A stretch of DNA of 64,000 nucleotides from Selaginella moellendorffii (GCF_000143415.4 NW_003314262.1:857878-921877); one strand, 5' to 3'. Shown: positions 11,001 to 24,487, numbered from the stretch's first letter. Translations and numbers: made by a program. Notes: generated by a model not told the origin, from the letters alone.

Positions 11001-13767
11001 AGCTTTTTCTTTGAGTTGATCTTGCATATAACGAATCGCGTCTTCACTGGACTCAAACAGCTTCTCTTCTTTGGGCTTTCGGATAACTATGTTCAAGATG
11101 TTGTCAATCCCAGCAGGAAATTTATTGTCCTTCCCAGCTGGTTTGGTGACCGGAATAACATTATCCGCTTTCATTTTAATTTCTTTTTTTACTATACGGT
11201 CATACAGTCCTCCCATAAACTCTTCAAGAAGATCCTTTCCATCGTCAATTCCTCTGTTATTTTTTATAAATGCAGCTTTAGACATCTGTAATAGCCCATG
11301 AGTGAGATCTTGGAAGGAAGTGGAGGCATTTGTTCACCTTATCTTTCACCATCACGTTGTGCGCATCAGTGTTAAGCATAATTACAGAATATGCGAGGAC
11401 ATAAGCAGTGTCGGCACTCGTGAAAGCTTTGGGATTACAGATGCAATATCGCTCCGCAAATTTTTCCATTATCCTGTCAATCTTCTGAGCCTCTCCAGGG
11501 AGTCTGAATCCCATCAAGAATGTTCGTATCGACTCGTCAAACTCCATATTATGAAAGTTGAAGGAGTCAACATACGCATGCATGACTTTTAACGAAAACT
11601 CCTCTTTTTCACCCAGGTAATCCCCGATCATGCCCTTGTTGAGACCTGTGGTACTCAGGAGGAACTTGGCAACCTCTTCAGGAATTTTCTCCACTTTCTT
11701 GGCTTTTACAAGGAAATCAATACCCTTGTGAGGCTTCTGGTTGAATACTTTGATTCCTTCCTGCATAGTGTAAGGAGCTTGTAATTGAATGCCCAGTCCT
11801 TCATGCATCCCTGGTGTATAAGGTGGAAAGTTACAGAAGAAATTCACAGCGCTGGCGCTTATTTACAATGAAGCGGGGATAGAGATTACCTGAAGCTCAA
11901 GCTTGTGAACACGTCTTTGCTCAAAAGTAACTGCACTTTCAGTTGATGCTTGATCTGTTTCTAATGGTTCAGCGATCTCATCCCCGACTTCTGTAGCACT
12001 AGCTCCTGCTGTGGACACGCTTGCAGCGTCCAGTTTGCCGGTTTCCACATCTGAGCTGTTGAAGTACGGAGAGTTCGAGGCACCAAGTTGCTTCTCCATC
12101 CAATCTCCCATCGCCTTTAATATTCCTGTCAAACACTTCATGGCAGTAAGCTTCAATGTTGCATCTTGAGCAGCTGTTAATCCTGTATCTGCACTGGCTG
12201 GTGCTCCTTGAGCACTTTTGAGTAAGCCATTCACAACCCTATAGAAAAAATTACTTTAACAAACTGCACTAAGTGGAACATAAAGCTTGCCTTTCAAAGA
12301 GATTCGTGGACTCCACATCACAGTCGTAGTTCACGAACATATCAGGAAGTACCTGTGGATCTGCTGATAGTTTTTCAATGAAACATAAGACAGTCATCTT
12401 CTGTTGGTAATTTGGCTGAATAACATTTTCAATGACTCTCAAAACGATCATTGGAAAAAACACACCGATTTCCGTTTTCAAAGAGGCCCTGAACTTTGCT
12501 ATAAGGCTCAAGAAAATAGAGCAAGACATCTGAAAAACAGATAATATGTCAGATACGGCACAGTTTTGCATGAGCGACAAGCACAGGTACTGCTTGATTG
12601 CATCTAAAAACCTGCAGAACTCAATTTGGTAAGAGTAAAACAATAAAAAAAATAGATGAGAGCGTACTTCGGATTGAAACAAAAAGATGTGCCAGCATTT
12701 TCAAGGACAAGTTTCAAGAGCTCCAAAGCCAGCACTTTTGAGCGTATAGCTAAGGGGTCTGGTGTCCCTTCTTGTTGAGGCTTTTTCATCGACAGGCGGC
12801 AAAGAGCTCTGAAGACCAAGAAGGCGTCCCTCTTAAACTTGTTGCCAATCTCCACGTCCAGTTCCATGTCCTTCATATCTTTGTCGACTTGCTCCCATGG
12901 TTTGGCATCTACGGCGTCCTTGTCACTTGACTCAAGCATGTCCATGGTGTTACTGCTTTCAGCTCCTGTGGCAGCAGAGAAAGCATCGTCGTGCTGAACA
13001 AGCTTGGGACCAACGTGAAGGACCACGTCAAAATCCAAGGCCACCTTTGTAAGGAAATTTTGGACGAAGGTGTCGGAAGTGGTCCTCTCGGCTTCGAGCA
13101 AATCAGTCAATATGACAGGTTGCAAGGGAACCGAAGCTGAGTCGGCCTCCATTCTTCTAAAAATGACCATGAGGATTTGGGTGAGAGTCGCCTTTGCGGA
13201 CGTCTGGTTAGCCACCACCTTGCTCCCCAGGAAGATGTTGTAGCAAGTGCTGATAGCCCGCAGCAAGTGATCCCCGTGGATGCTAAGTGAGGTGGACACG
13301 ACCGCTGTGAGCAGCGTCTTTAGAATGGCCAATTCAATTATTTCTTCCCCTAGATCATGACACTTGCAAACCGCGTCGAGGATCCTAAGAATGAGGCTGG
13401 ATTCCGACTGTGAATCGTTGCCTGTACCGATCTCCCCAACCAGATGACCGTGCACAATGAGCTTTTGAAAACAATCCAATGCGGGCTCAATAACCTTGGC
13501 CGACTGGAGATCGCAGGCCGCGAGGAGTGGTTGCACTAGCAGCTCAGCATCCGTAGCGCTGATTCGCACGGCACCATCAAAAAGAGGGCTCTCGGCACCG
13601 GCACTGGGGATAAACGCCACGAGATTGTCGAGGACGGCCTTACAATCCTGGACGAGCTTACCATGCTTGCGCCATGATGCGTTCTTGACTATTCTATCAA
13701 GGGCAGCGGTCAGCACCAGGACGAGCGACGACGCTCTGGGTGATCGAGGGGACTCCGGCGCGGACAT
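8059..13767 (-). CDS. BIG2-like: BIG-type Sec7 guanine-nucleotide exchange factor for ARF GTPases
   Basis: Large ARF-GEF that activates ARF GTPases on Golgi/trans-Golgi membranes for vesicle budding. The start ATG at 13767 opens an 1100-nt first exon (12668-13767) with the N-terminal DCB region. Next come exons 12291-12611, 11890-12238 (an EQRR motif before the Sec7 domain), 11338-11760 and then 11285 downward. Sec7 landmarks are [12 protein letters not shown], a first-helix [24 protein letters not shown]-type segment, [26 protein letters not shown] (motif 1), and [13 protein letters not shown] (motif 2). C-terminal HDS repeats follow, including [27 protein letters not shown] and [12 protein letters not shown]. 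The stop TAG is at 8059-8061. Length is about 1,600-1,700 residues. The exon 2/3 junction uses a GC donor. No frame break was seen. The gap to the CBS-DUF21 start is about 200 bp. Confidence 0.92.
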
Positions 13768-13894
13768 TGGCAGGAACCCTAGAGACTTGGTGCGGTGGGT
13801 GTCTAAAATTCAAATATTTTAGTATGACACCTCATCAACTTGATATATTGGTAATTTGTCATTAGTTTGTTTTGCGCCTCCTCAGACAGACCGC

Positions 13895-16800
13895 TCACTT
13901 CTTGCCCTTCTTTGGTCCCTTGGATTCAGCTACTTCTTCCACAGTTTCTGGGGGCTTTTGGGTAATGCCCTGGCCTTCCATTACCAAACTGCAGCCCCGG
14001 CCATCTGCAACCTCTATTCGAAACACTTGCCTATAAAGTTTAGCTTCCATAGGTACAAAGGTAACAGTCACGACGTGCCTTACAGCTTCTTCAGTTCCTC
14101 TGCCAGGAAGCAAACCGCCTTGAATGTCCACATGAAATGGATCTTTGACAAATGGTTCCGCAGGAGGTTCCTCCACAAGTGGTAGCACGAGGGCAGGCTC
14201 CGGTGACATTGGCTTCCTATTATCTGATTTCTTTTTCAAACCCGACTGCACAATGAACAAAAACAGTTCAGCTCAGTAAGGAGAAACCCATACCGTAGGA
14301 ACCTCCTCCACTAGCTCTTCTTGAAGGCCCTCCTTTACTAAACGCCATTGACTGTCAAAGTAGCTTGCATTGGTCACGCTAAAGACAAGTGTCTGAGATG
14401 CGTTTATGACCACTGAACCAAACCAGATGCATTCTGAAAGTACTTTAACGGCAGGAAAAAACACTTTTGCTTGAACGGGTACAACCTAAGGAAAGAGAGA
14501 GAACAAAAAATATTTTTCACACCTAAAAAAATAATCGCCAATTTACCTGTGTATACTCTTCAAAGAACTTTAAAAGAATATCCTTCTCAAACCTTAGGTC
14601 TTTATGCTCACTAAGTATTTCCGGTTCGGGACAAAAGTTAATAGTTAGACGAATACTCCATTCGGAAGGCAGTACAACACATGAAAGCCCAAGAGGATCT
14701 GTTGCCTGTAGAGTATTGTCCTCATTTTCTGAAGACAAAAGGCCACTTTCAACCTTAATAACGTAAAACGGTGGGTCCAAGGCTACCGAGAAGGTGAGAC
14801 TGTGATTATAAACATTTTGCAAAACCACCACCTTGGTGTAACATTTATCTGATGATGGAACGGCTCCACAGCAGAAATATTCCACAGGATCATCGATGCT
14901 GGGTTTTAGCCTGTAATAAGGGGTAATTTCAAACCCGGAAACATCCCAGAGATCTGGAAGTACCTGGGCTCAAATACAATGGCCTCTAGGCAGACACGTA
15001 ATGGAGCAAAAAACTCTTGCAAGGGATCAAATACAATTGGGCCATCATCTAAAATGGCAGTCACTTGTTGTTGTATTCTTGCACTTTCATTGAGCATAAT
15101 TGACGATCTTTTCAGTGAAGACCTTTTCTCTGGTCCCAGTAAGCTTTGTCCAGTCAGTTGCAATGAAGATCTTTTCAAAGAAGACCGCCTTTCTGCTCGT
15201 AAATCCTGAAGTAAACCTTGTTGCGCTGTCTTTGGAGGCTTTCTTGTCTGTTCACTTGACTCGGATAGAGCATGAAGAGACGTTCTAACTGGTTCGTTCA
15301 AACTTCCCATCGATGACGTAATCCTAACTAGCTCATTTGTTAACATCGGTTTCTTGGTTTGTGAATCCGAAAATGTTACCGTTGAAGATTTTCGTCGTAC
15401 AGTATCCGTCTCTATAATCTGAGTTTTCTCAAGAAAAGTGACTCGTCTAGACGGCCGTTTACCATAAGCACCTGTATGTTCGTCTGGATAGGACGCAAAT
15501 TGTGTCTTCCCTGCTAGGATACAGGTAAAGTGTGCAGCTTGCATGGTATCGAACGTTACCTCAAAGCTAACGTTTCCGTGAGCAAGAATGACCTGGAAAG
15601 AACTATTAGGCATGAAAATTTGACTATAAAGTATTATATACCTGTTTCATTGGACAAACAGTAAATGGATGATCTTCCTTGGGATGTAAAAAAATCTCTT
15701 TTGTATGAAATTTTACCCGTTCTCTATCTATTATGTCTAGACGTAGTTGCACTGGGCCAAATTCGGGATTTCCCAGTAAACTCACACGCACCCAGGACTC
15801 ATCGGCATGAACCAAGTGGATTGTCGCTAATCGACTGGGTTCAGGCACCATCATCATCCACATGACTTCCAAAGGGTATGGAGATACGTTAGCCACCCAA
15901 AACCTTTTGGTGCGTCTAGGATTTCCCACGGACACCGGTGGCCATCTTAAAACAAGACTTGAATTGATTTTAGGATGTTGATAGCCTCTTGGTTCGAGGT
16001 GTTGAGGCCTTGCAAACAAAGGCGTGCCCGTCACTCCAATTGAAATTGGAATTTCAGCTGGTGGAAGTCCTCCCACCTACGCAAATACCGTAAAGAATTA
16101 GATTTATATAGCTCCAGAAACTTACTGAGCATGTTAGAATGTCTGAGTAGAAGCCTGGCAAGCAGCTAAACGCAAAAATGTCACAGAACCACTGCCCTTG
16201 GCTTTCCAAAAGGCCTTCGCAACCCGGGTAGACAAGTAGAGATAATGCTTCACCGTTCCTGATAAGAATATTGTGCATCTCAACTTCCAGCCTGCGAGAA
16301 ACCATCAAATGCCCAAAAACGGACCAGTACTTCTGGTGAACTTCATCGGGAAAGTCTAATATTGGGGGAACTTTCCGATTTTTAAGTTTCAAAACGGATT
16401 TAGAGTCTGTTGCCTGTGGTAATGTAAGCTGCCTTCCAGTAAGACCAGAAAGTACGACATAGTCGTCTTTTGCAAGGGGGGGAGGGTAGCCACTTCCGTA
16501 TTTGTTTACACCAACGTGTATCTTGCTAAAAATATCAGTGTGGTTTTGAACAACTAGCCTTAGCCAGTAAACGCATCCAAGTTGACATGTATTACCAAAA
16601 TCCAGTGAACAAGGATTGGTAGTGTCTATTAACAATTTTGATAAGGCCTTGATATTTGAACGTGGGTCTGCTTTGTTGTCTAGTTCACTTGGCCATACAA
16701 CGTGGTAGCTGCATCGAAAATCAGAAATGTAAGTCCGAAATATTACACCAATAGGCACGTCCGCTCCCAGGATGTCACACGTCAAAATTAGCTCCTTCTC

Positions 16801-19684
16801 ACCGATCTCTAGTGGAGTCATGCGAAAAAAAATTTGTTGAGAACCGTATGGGGCAAGTTCTCCATCTCTGGGCGTGATGTCGATCTTTATTGAAGAAGAG
16901 TCTCCAATATTTATGTCACAAATGGGCCACCTATAGTAGGTTGTCAAACCGGTAAGATTGTGTAATGTAGCCGTTCTTGAGATTTTTTTGTAGAGAAATG
17001 TTATACCAAGATCAAATCTGCAAGGGTCAAAGTACGCCTTTGGGGAATCCACAAATGCTCTCACTAGAGCATATTGCGTGGGAGAGAGACCGTCAACCAC
17101 TTGACAAACAATTGCATAACCCTTTTGCCCACAGGCCTTTGCGTGCAGGTCGACCTTTACATTTGTTGTTCCCCTCGCGAGTACAGTACCACTGTCTGGC
17201 CTAAAAAAGAGTTCATCTTTACAATTGCTCATTGCCTGTGACAATTGCTCATTAATATCAGAGCCTTCGCACACTGCAAGAAGTTTGAATGATGCTTCTA
17301 CAATGCTCCTGTTGGTGAGCGTTAGCTGTGTAGAAGCAGTCGTTCCTACCTAGACAGTGAACTTCAATACCACATGAAAAGAAACTTTAATATTTAGCTG
17401 TACCTGAACCAGTCCAAAGTCCAGCATAGGCTGAAGGATAGAAACACGTGGTCCTTGCACACAGCCTTCTATTAGCAAAGGTAGCTGCAAATAGCCAGTA
17501 TCCATAAAACTACATGTCACAGCCTCTTGTATAGGTCCAATTTTTGTAGCTCTTAGAGTAACGCTCACAGTGGTGCTTCCCAGAGCTACTATTTTACCAG
17601 TAATGGGAAGAAATGAAACAAAATTAAGTTCCTTGGCGATGCCCCACGGAGTTTCTGAGACTTGCCACGAGAAGGTGATATCGGCAAGAGTGTTGTTTCT
17701 TAGATGTATCTCTCGTGTGTATGTTTTACCTTGAACAAGCATTTCTGAGAATAGCAGCAAGGGAGGATAAATTTCAATATCGAAAGGATCTCCCACTCCA
17801 ATCAACTCAATATCAAGGGCCTTCATGATATATCCGTTGTTGTCTACGTCCTTGGTTGAAAAACCTTGATCACATACTAAAGCTACCTCCGGAGACACAG
17901 CACCTGAGACTTCGTCCCCATGTTTTGATGCTATAACTTCTTGGGCTAATTTATCTGCATTGGCCAGATTGCTTTGAAACTGCTCCCAGGAGTCGGCACG
18001 AAAAGAAAAGGCGTGGCGCGTGTCCACGTAGAAAACTGCACGCTGTCTATAGACCTCGATTTCTGCCGGACAAAAAGTAAAATCAAATGTTCCATTTGAC
18101 TCTGCTTCCAGCACCCCACAGCTAGGCTGCACGACGAATGCCGGGTGTTGTGCGGACTCAATCTTCCAGTAGAACCGAAGAGCAGTCAAGGTGTGGTTTC
18201 TTACTGTCAGTTTTTTCTTTGCATTGCGACTGGACATGGTTGCATTTCCGAACCACAATCCAGACTCAGCTTCTTTCTCTCTAAGAGCGTGCCCATCTAA
18301 TTCCAATAAGTCGACTTTCAACTTTGTCCCGCAGCCCTCAAGTAGCACCCGCCATTGATGACCAAACTCTGACGAAATATGTATTATACGCGAAAATTTT
18401 CCTTCAGAAACAGGTCTAAATATGACGATTACGTCAGCTGAATCATTGATCGAGAGATTAAAACTCTTCGGGTGAACAAGAAACGGAACAGCATAAAGAA
18501 CATTCTGGCATGAATAAAGAGATTGGAAAAAGTTTAATCTTTTCAAATCGCTCTCTGCCTCAAAAGAAAGATGAAACTTTGTAGCAACATCTAAGCTGGA
18601 AACTGGAAAAGAAACAGCTGTAGCATGATTGAGAAGACAGTGGCCTAGATCAAGGACGGTTGGAACAAATATTGTTGGTAGTGGTTTGGTTCCTATAAAC
18701 ATGACTTGGCAGCTGTCCATCTCCGAAGAAAGGAAGAGTGCATCTGAATTGTCGTTCAGTGACGTGGGCCTAAACGTCACCTTTAAAAAAACGTGCCTCC
18801 CTGGTGCTATTACTTTCCCTTGAAGGTCTTCCCCCTGGACCTGAAACGTTTTGCTTGATGGTAACAGAACCCTGACAAGGCGTAATTAGTTCCGGATTGG
18901 TGTTCTTTCTGATACCTCAGGCGCTGGCTCCAAGTGCTAACGTTCAAAATTTGGATCGTGCTCGTGTATGATCGTCCTACCTCTGCAGTTCGTGTAACGT
19001 CTCAGGCATGAGCCTTCACATGTCCTGTTTCACTAGAATTTTGCTTCCTATACGTAATTTTAGTGTATAGAGAGCTTACCAAAACGTTCAAAAACAAGCG
19101 TTGGTGGATCCAAAGGAATTAATTCTGTGATTTGACCATCCGTTTCTTTAACTTCTGTAATTGTTAATGCCTAAAAGAAAAATGGATTGAGAATTCCTGC
19201 TAACCTCATGAAATTCTTACTTTAACTGCTCTGGGAAGTCGGCAATATCTAGGATTGTTAAGATATTCGACCTTGTCTTTTAAATGGTAGGCAAGAAGTT
19301 GTGCCTATGGCATAGAAAACGTTAACAAGGATTTTCTTCTCCGTATGTTTACTAGTTTTATATCAGCGTCATCGGATTTCGACATCCAAGCACGTTTTTC
19401 GGCTTCGCTCAATCCCTTCCAGTCACCATTTAATATCGTGCCGCCTAGACGTTTTCGTGGACGTGGGGCATGATCGTGTGTGACCTTCAGGCTTATTTTC
19501 CATTGAGGGCGATCGAAGTCCTTAATTACAACAAACTGAAACGAGTGAGCCTTAAAATAGAGCCCCTTACCAGCACCATTTTCTTAAAGAGCTTTTTCTT
19601 TCTCGCCACTTCGCTTTGTGCGTTTTTCCCATCTGCATTTGAGACCGAAGCATCCCCTTGGCTTTCGGCTTCATCTCCCTCCAT
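13895..19684 (-). CDS. MSP/ASH-domain axonemal protein, DLEC1/HYDIN/CFAP-like
   Basis: Probable flagellar (axoneme-associated) protein of about 1,700 residues. Repeated beta-sandwich segments of the ASH/MSP type recur along the chain: short runs such as VLDLGHCLLNHATAVSF, LRNNTLADITFSWQVSE, VRNHTLTALRFYWKIES and FWVANVSPYPLEVMW, typically followed by FSFRPV- or F-type edge strands. The long exons lie at about 17350-18780 and 16080-17274, with shorter ones on both sides and short introns. The N-terminus (ATG at 19684) is charged (GDEAESQGD, RKKKLFKKM) and is followed by a SEAEKRAWMSKSDDADI helix near 19.4 kb. The C-terminus is lysine-rich (GPKKGKK), with the stop at 13895. An AG just upstream of the chosen ATG means an extra 5' exon is possible. 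Size fits DLEC1 better than HYDIN, but the exact family member is inferred. The stop lies only 128 bp from the BIG start. Confidence 0.7.
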
Positions 19685-19704
19685 TGAATTTTGTATGCCC
19701 TAAT

Positions 19705-21389
19705 GAGTCTGACGGTTTGTGGCTAAGATTACAATTGCCGAGTATAACAAAATTTTATATGCCAACTTCTCTGTTTAGATACCTGTGAGTACCGTTTGAC
19801 TCCCAAAAGATAACTAAATAGAACTAAACATCCCATCAAACACTTGAACACTAAAGCCACCAATTGCCAGCATTCTAGCCTCTCCCAGTCTCTTTACGTC
19901 TTGTAGAGTCCAATGTCTTCTCGTGATAGGCCCCTAAATTTATCAGCAAAACTGTAAACTGAAAAAATCTAAAATAGCAAAATCACATATAAGGTGGTCT
20001 AGCTTAGAAAAGAGAATAAAAAAAAGGTCTTAAAGAGTTTTCCTCCAAAGGTTTTGTTTAGAATGATCCAAAATTTTCCCATTTGATGCTTAGTAGGAAA
20101 CTCCCCAAACTCTATGAACCATCTTGTGAACTTGTCTAGTGTCCTATTCTCTATATGTTGAAGCTTACATAAGAAGCATAAATAAAGTCATAGTGCCTCC
20201 ACTCAAAGCATAAGGTAACTTTTACTCATACATGGATCTGCAATTTAAAGACTAGCTCTGATAGGCTGCCCTCTTGCATGAAAGTGCCCCTGAAAGCTTT
20301 GTGGACCTGTAATGCATATCATTGCTCAAAAACCATTTCAATGCCACAAAACTCTCTTTCCACTCAGATGGCACATTATTACATGATAATTATGTGAAAC
20401 ATCCACTATAGATCAGAATAAACTTTGTTACTTATCTTCCACTCATGACTCACTATGCTAGTCCATAAAACCTTAGCTAGGTTCTGAACTTTCCCTATTG
20501 CCCCCCCTTCAACCATGTTTAACACTCTATTTAAGATGCTAGTGATAGGATTTCAAGGGCAAAACAGGTTCTTCGGAGTCAATTCCCATCTAATATATTA
20601 CCTAAAACATTCCCACACCAACAAGATTAACACCACCTTGTGTGAGATTAACACTAGGAGAAGGCCACCACTCCTCAAGTATATATTTTTTTAAACTCAC
20701 TAAATTGGAACTAAAGATAAAAGCATTTGAAAACACAAATTAGAAGATTAGCTACTCACAGGAAGCCATTGCCTCAGTATTCTCTCTCAAGCAAAAGAGA
20801 ATGTCATGCTGTAGTTTGGGAAAATAATGAGTTAAGTTGTTCCATGATGGTGATCTGAGCTACAGTTGGAAGAGAGAGCCACACTGCTCTGATAAAAGAG
20901 ATACCCTCAGAAAGGCATCATTTTGGCAACTTGCACCTAACTCATAAGAGCTGCACTTTTCTAGTTATAGTTAATTGTACCCGACCTAAGATCAAAATCC
21001 TCACTTCTCTGCTGCAAGAACAATGTAAACTTAAACAAAAAAATAAACTGGTAGTGGTGGATGCTTGGCAGAAGATTGAATCCAGTGGTTCATTTGAATC
21101 ATCCGATCATTGGCATGTGGCGATAATTGTTTATCCAGTTGATGGATGGCTCCTTGAAATTCTGCTACTTCCCCATGTCCCACTTGTGTCACAGCTAGGA
21201 GCTACCAGAAAACTCAGCATTAACTTTTGTTAGATTGTGCTCTGTAATAAAATAAAAAGGGAAAACAAAGCAGGGTCAAAAACTAATTATAACCAAATGA
21301 TTGACATAACAAAAAAAATCATGGCCAACACCCTTATCCTATTGCAAATCATTGCTTTGCTCACAATGCCCACACTAACCCTAGCTCCT
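19705..21389. other. Decayed intergenic sequence, possibly old transposon
   Basis: No gene was recognised. On the minus strand a purine run (GAAGGGGGGG, near 20503-20513) resembles a polypurine tract, and nearby text looks LTR-like, but I found no matching second LTR, primer-binding site or coding domain. The plus-strand 100-residue open frame at 20931-21233 has no recognisable motif. Confidence 0.3.
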
Positions 21390-21977
21390 CTATAGAACAC
21401 ATATCCTTTGTGTAGCCACTGGATCAATATTAATTATAGAACTTCTTGGGTGATGAACATCCTCAAAATCATATATATGAAGCTTTGGAGCCCAATAAAT
21501 AATGCAACCAACTAAGTTTTTCCACTTCCATAATGAAGTAACCACAATATAATCACTTTTTAGTAATGGCTGAGAAGTATGCAAATATGCATAAAACTTC
21601 TTAAAACCCCAAATTTCTGCTAAACACTCATTCTCTATTATGGAGTAATTCACCTTTACTAGTTGTAATATATATTTGATGTATGTAATGGGATAACATT
21701 AATAGGCACACTCATGCTCTCTTGTATCAAATACATCTTCGAAACTGATAATAGAAGTATCTATGCTCAAAATGAAAGATCAAGTGTAGTCAGGATATGC
21801 TAAAATTGGAAGAGTTATCAACAAGTTTGTGAGACGCATAAATACCCACTTATAGTTCTCAGACCAGATGGAAAATGATGATGATTTTATTAATGCTCTC
21901 AATAGTGTAGTATGATAAAAAAGATAATCAATGAAATAACAAAGATATCGCACTTTGTTTAGAAAGTGCTACACATC
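21390..21977 (-). mobile_element. Ty3/gypsy family-2 RNase H fragment, decayed
   Basis: The minus strand encodes a stretch parallel to the RNase H region of the family-2 element at 59.5-60.3 kb: MNYSIIENECLAEIWGFKKF here against MNYSTTEKECLAAVWGFEKL there, and HIYDFEDVHHPRSS against QIYDFDVVHRPGSS. The DNA continues in register to about 21977, where it switches to family-1 sequence. Only this fragment is present and it carries substitutions and stops. Confidence 0.8.
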
Positions 21978-22732
21978 ATTTGCCTTGGTTCCTTTAGTGA
22001 GTTATCTTCTCATGAACACTGGGTTTAAGCAAAAGTCTTTGGCCTTACATTGCCTTACCTTTAAATCCTGGGCCTCCATCCTAAATTGTTCTCCTCGAGC
22101 ATTTGCCAATACCACAAAGTTCCTACTTTGTCTATGCAAGACTACTAGAAATCGATTAAATCAATCCATCCTGAAAATCATGTCAAATCCCATCATGTCT
22201 AACATGGTGAAATCCATGTCCATTTTTTATGTGTTTACTTCTACTCTTGCTTGTCAAAGTGCTTCATTGATGCTTTAGTTACCTTGAATAAACTTTATAG
22301 TCCTTGGTTCACCCAACTGCGGGATTATTAGTCTGGCTTGCCAGACTATATTTACAACCACAAAACTATCTGAAACACTTGTGTTAATAAGGATCTTAAC
22401 AAAGTTACTTCTAATCTTCCCTCAGAAGGCTAGTAGATATTGTAGTTAATGAGTTACTTTTAGCTAGGGTTTATCTCATGTACCTCAGTTTGGACTTCAC
22501 CAAACTTAATGGCCATATTGACTCTAGCCTTGTTCGGGGATTCACTCTTAAAGAAACTCTTCTTGAATTTCCTTTTGCCATATGTCCTTTTTACTTTAGC
22601 TCATTTTCTAAATGTGGATCCCAACCCTTTTGTGTTCCTTTTTCATAGGTTATCATTGAAATGCACCTTAATAGTTGCTTGCAATGCTTCGTTGGGTTTC
22701 AATGCATCACCTCGCCTTAAGCCCAACTTTGA
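21978..22732 (-). mobile_element. Ty3/gypsy family-1 gag-protease fragment, decayed
   Basis: This is a diverged copy of 34.33-35.27 kb in the same orientation. Shared stretches run from TTCCTTTAGTGAGTT through the protease region (the region encoding FDMIFGMDWFNRF in the better copy) to the gag segment around ATGCACCTT. Internal deletions remove the zinc-knuckle region. At about 22733 it joins LARD LTR sequence lying in the opposite sense. Confidence 0.8.
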
Positions 22733-23727
22733 GGGTGAAAGCCTAAAGCATTCGTTTCCTAGACACTGGAGGGTTTGGTGAGCTCCAAAAGTATAATAAG
22801 GGGAGGACTCTAGTGGAGCGAGTTTAGCCAGGAAAGGCTAGTGTGACCAAGGAAGGCTATACCAATATGTTGGGTGGTGATATAACCATTAAGGAGTCTA
22901 AAGCTAAAGTGAATATGGATAAACAAATGGGGTAATTTGCTGAAGTGTTCAAGAGCCAGTTCTAGCTCCCTCTAGGGATTGGATGGTCGATGCTCCCAAT
23001 CCAAGTGCGGGTGGCACTACTTACTTGGATACCTAGTGTGGTTCATCAGGACCTCACTCTATCCATATGGGTAGGGCACCAAAAAGTAGAAGGTGGGGAG
23101 AGTACCCATGAAGCTCGTGTAAGGCCATAGTATTTTGAAATGTTGTCATAGAGTCCCAGATTGAGGAAAGGAAGAGCAATAGTTCTCTTGTGTGGTGACT
23201 AAGAATGCGGTCATGTGGGAAGGAAATCCCAAAGATCAATAGGATGTAGTGGTTGAGCCTTTAAGCCTTGACTTAGTGGCAATGTTGGTGAACATGGTTG
23301 TGAATGAAAAAGGACTTGCTAGGGATTGAAAAAGAGATATTTGGGAAGGTTATTCCCCTATCTATGGGCATCCTAAGGATGCTAAAGAGTGGATTTAGGA
23401 TAATCACTCATGGATGGATGGTTTAGTCTTTGAGAGACAGGAGTGTGATGTAGGTGGTGTTGGATCATCAGTGTGACAAAGGTGAATGGGCATGGCCTTA
23501 GTGTAACAGGCTGATATGGCAATGGTACCTTTGGGTGTCAGTCATGGGATTAAACACGTGGAGCACTTGGACTAAGTGCAAAAGTTGAGTGGCATAGATG
23601 CCATTCTCGGGGCTAGCAAGTCCCCAACTCTGGAATAGAACTTATGGAGGTTATGAATGAAAATCCTCCAAGTGGTCAAAGGTGTGGTTAAAGGACTAAA
23701 GTAGAATGGAAAACTTTGTCGCTTACA
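22733..23727 (+). repeat. LARD LTR copy A, 5'-truncated
   Basis: It begins at the conserved GGGTGAAAGCC block that follows the tandem array in complete copies, so the 5' end and array are missing. It ends in GTCGCTTACA at 23727, followed by a TTGGTAT primer-binding-site remnant. It is more diverged than copies B and C, with many C-to-T and G-to-A differences. It appears to be the left LTR of the oldest LARD copy in the block. Confidence 0.8.
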
Positions 23728-24487
23728 ATTTGGTATTATAGTTATTTCTTAGTCTAACTTTTATTGGTGGTTAAATATATCACCACTTGTCTTGGCATTG
23801 AAAGGTTCTAAGAGTGGGCCTATCTTGGAGGAGTAACATGTCGAAAGGGCATGACTCTCCACTTTAATTCATAAGTGAATATGTTGGTAATGTGGTGGAT
23901 AGAAAGGGCCAATTTGTTAACAACTTTAGGATCTTTGGAATAGTATAAGGTTTTCCTTAAAGAGTTGAGGATGTGATCCAGATGTGAGTTTGACTGAGCA
24001 AACTGGCTAATGTGGTTGTGGTAAACAACTATAGTTAGGATCACAAGAAAGAGAGACTCTAAGACAATAAAAGAGTCACAATATTATCCTCATATAGTTG
24101 ACTCTAGTGCTCATGAATTTAAGACTAGAATTAATGACCATGGGAGGTTAAATACGGATAAGGACACAAGTTCTTGAAAAGGTAGCTGGGGCTATTTTTA
24201 ATAAATGTTAGAACAACCCAAGAAATTGAGGATATACTTAGAGGATGAGTCAGCATTTTCATTATTTGGACGAATAGTCCTAAGGGGCAAAGGTAGCCCA
24301 TAGGGAACAAAGAATAATCAAATGTCAGAGTAACATTTGCAAAAGATGGTCCTTATGAGTAGGACATGAATATAAGAAGTTGTATTTTAGTTGGCACCTT
24401 AAAAGTAAGACCTTTTAGATCGTCAGATTAGCAAAGTCCAAAAACTAAATTATTCAAGTGGAGTCAAGGTATAGTTTTAAAGGATTG
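23728..24487 (+). mobile_element. LARD internal region, 5' part of older copy A
   Basis: Matches 26263-26893 of the better copy in order, including the PBS remnant, TTTTATTGGTG, GAGTGGGCCTAT, CCTAAGGGGCAAAGG and AGTAGGAC. It stops at 24487, where LTR B begins with TGTGAAACAC. The matching continuation resumes at about 37251, so 24488-37250 looks like an insertion into this copy. No coding capacity. Confidence 0.75.
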
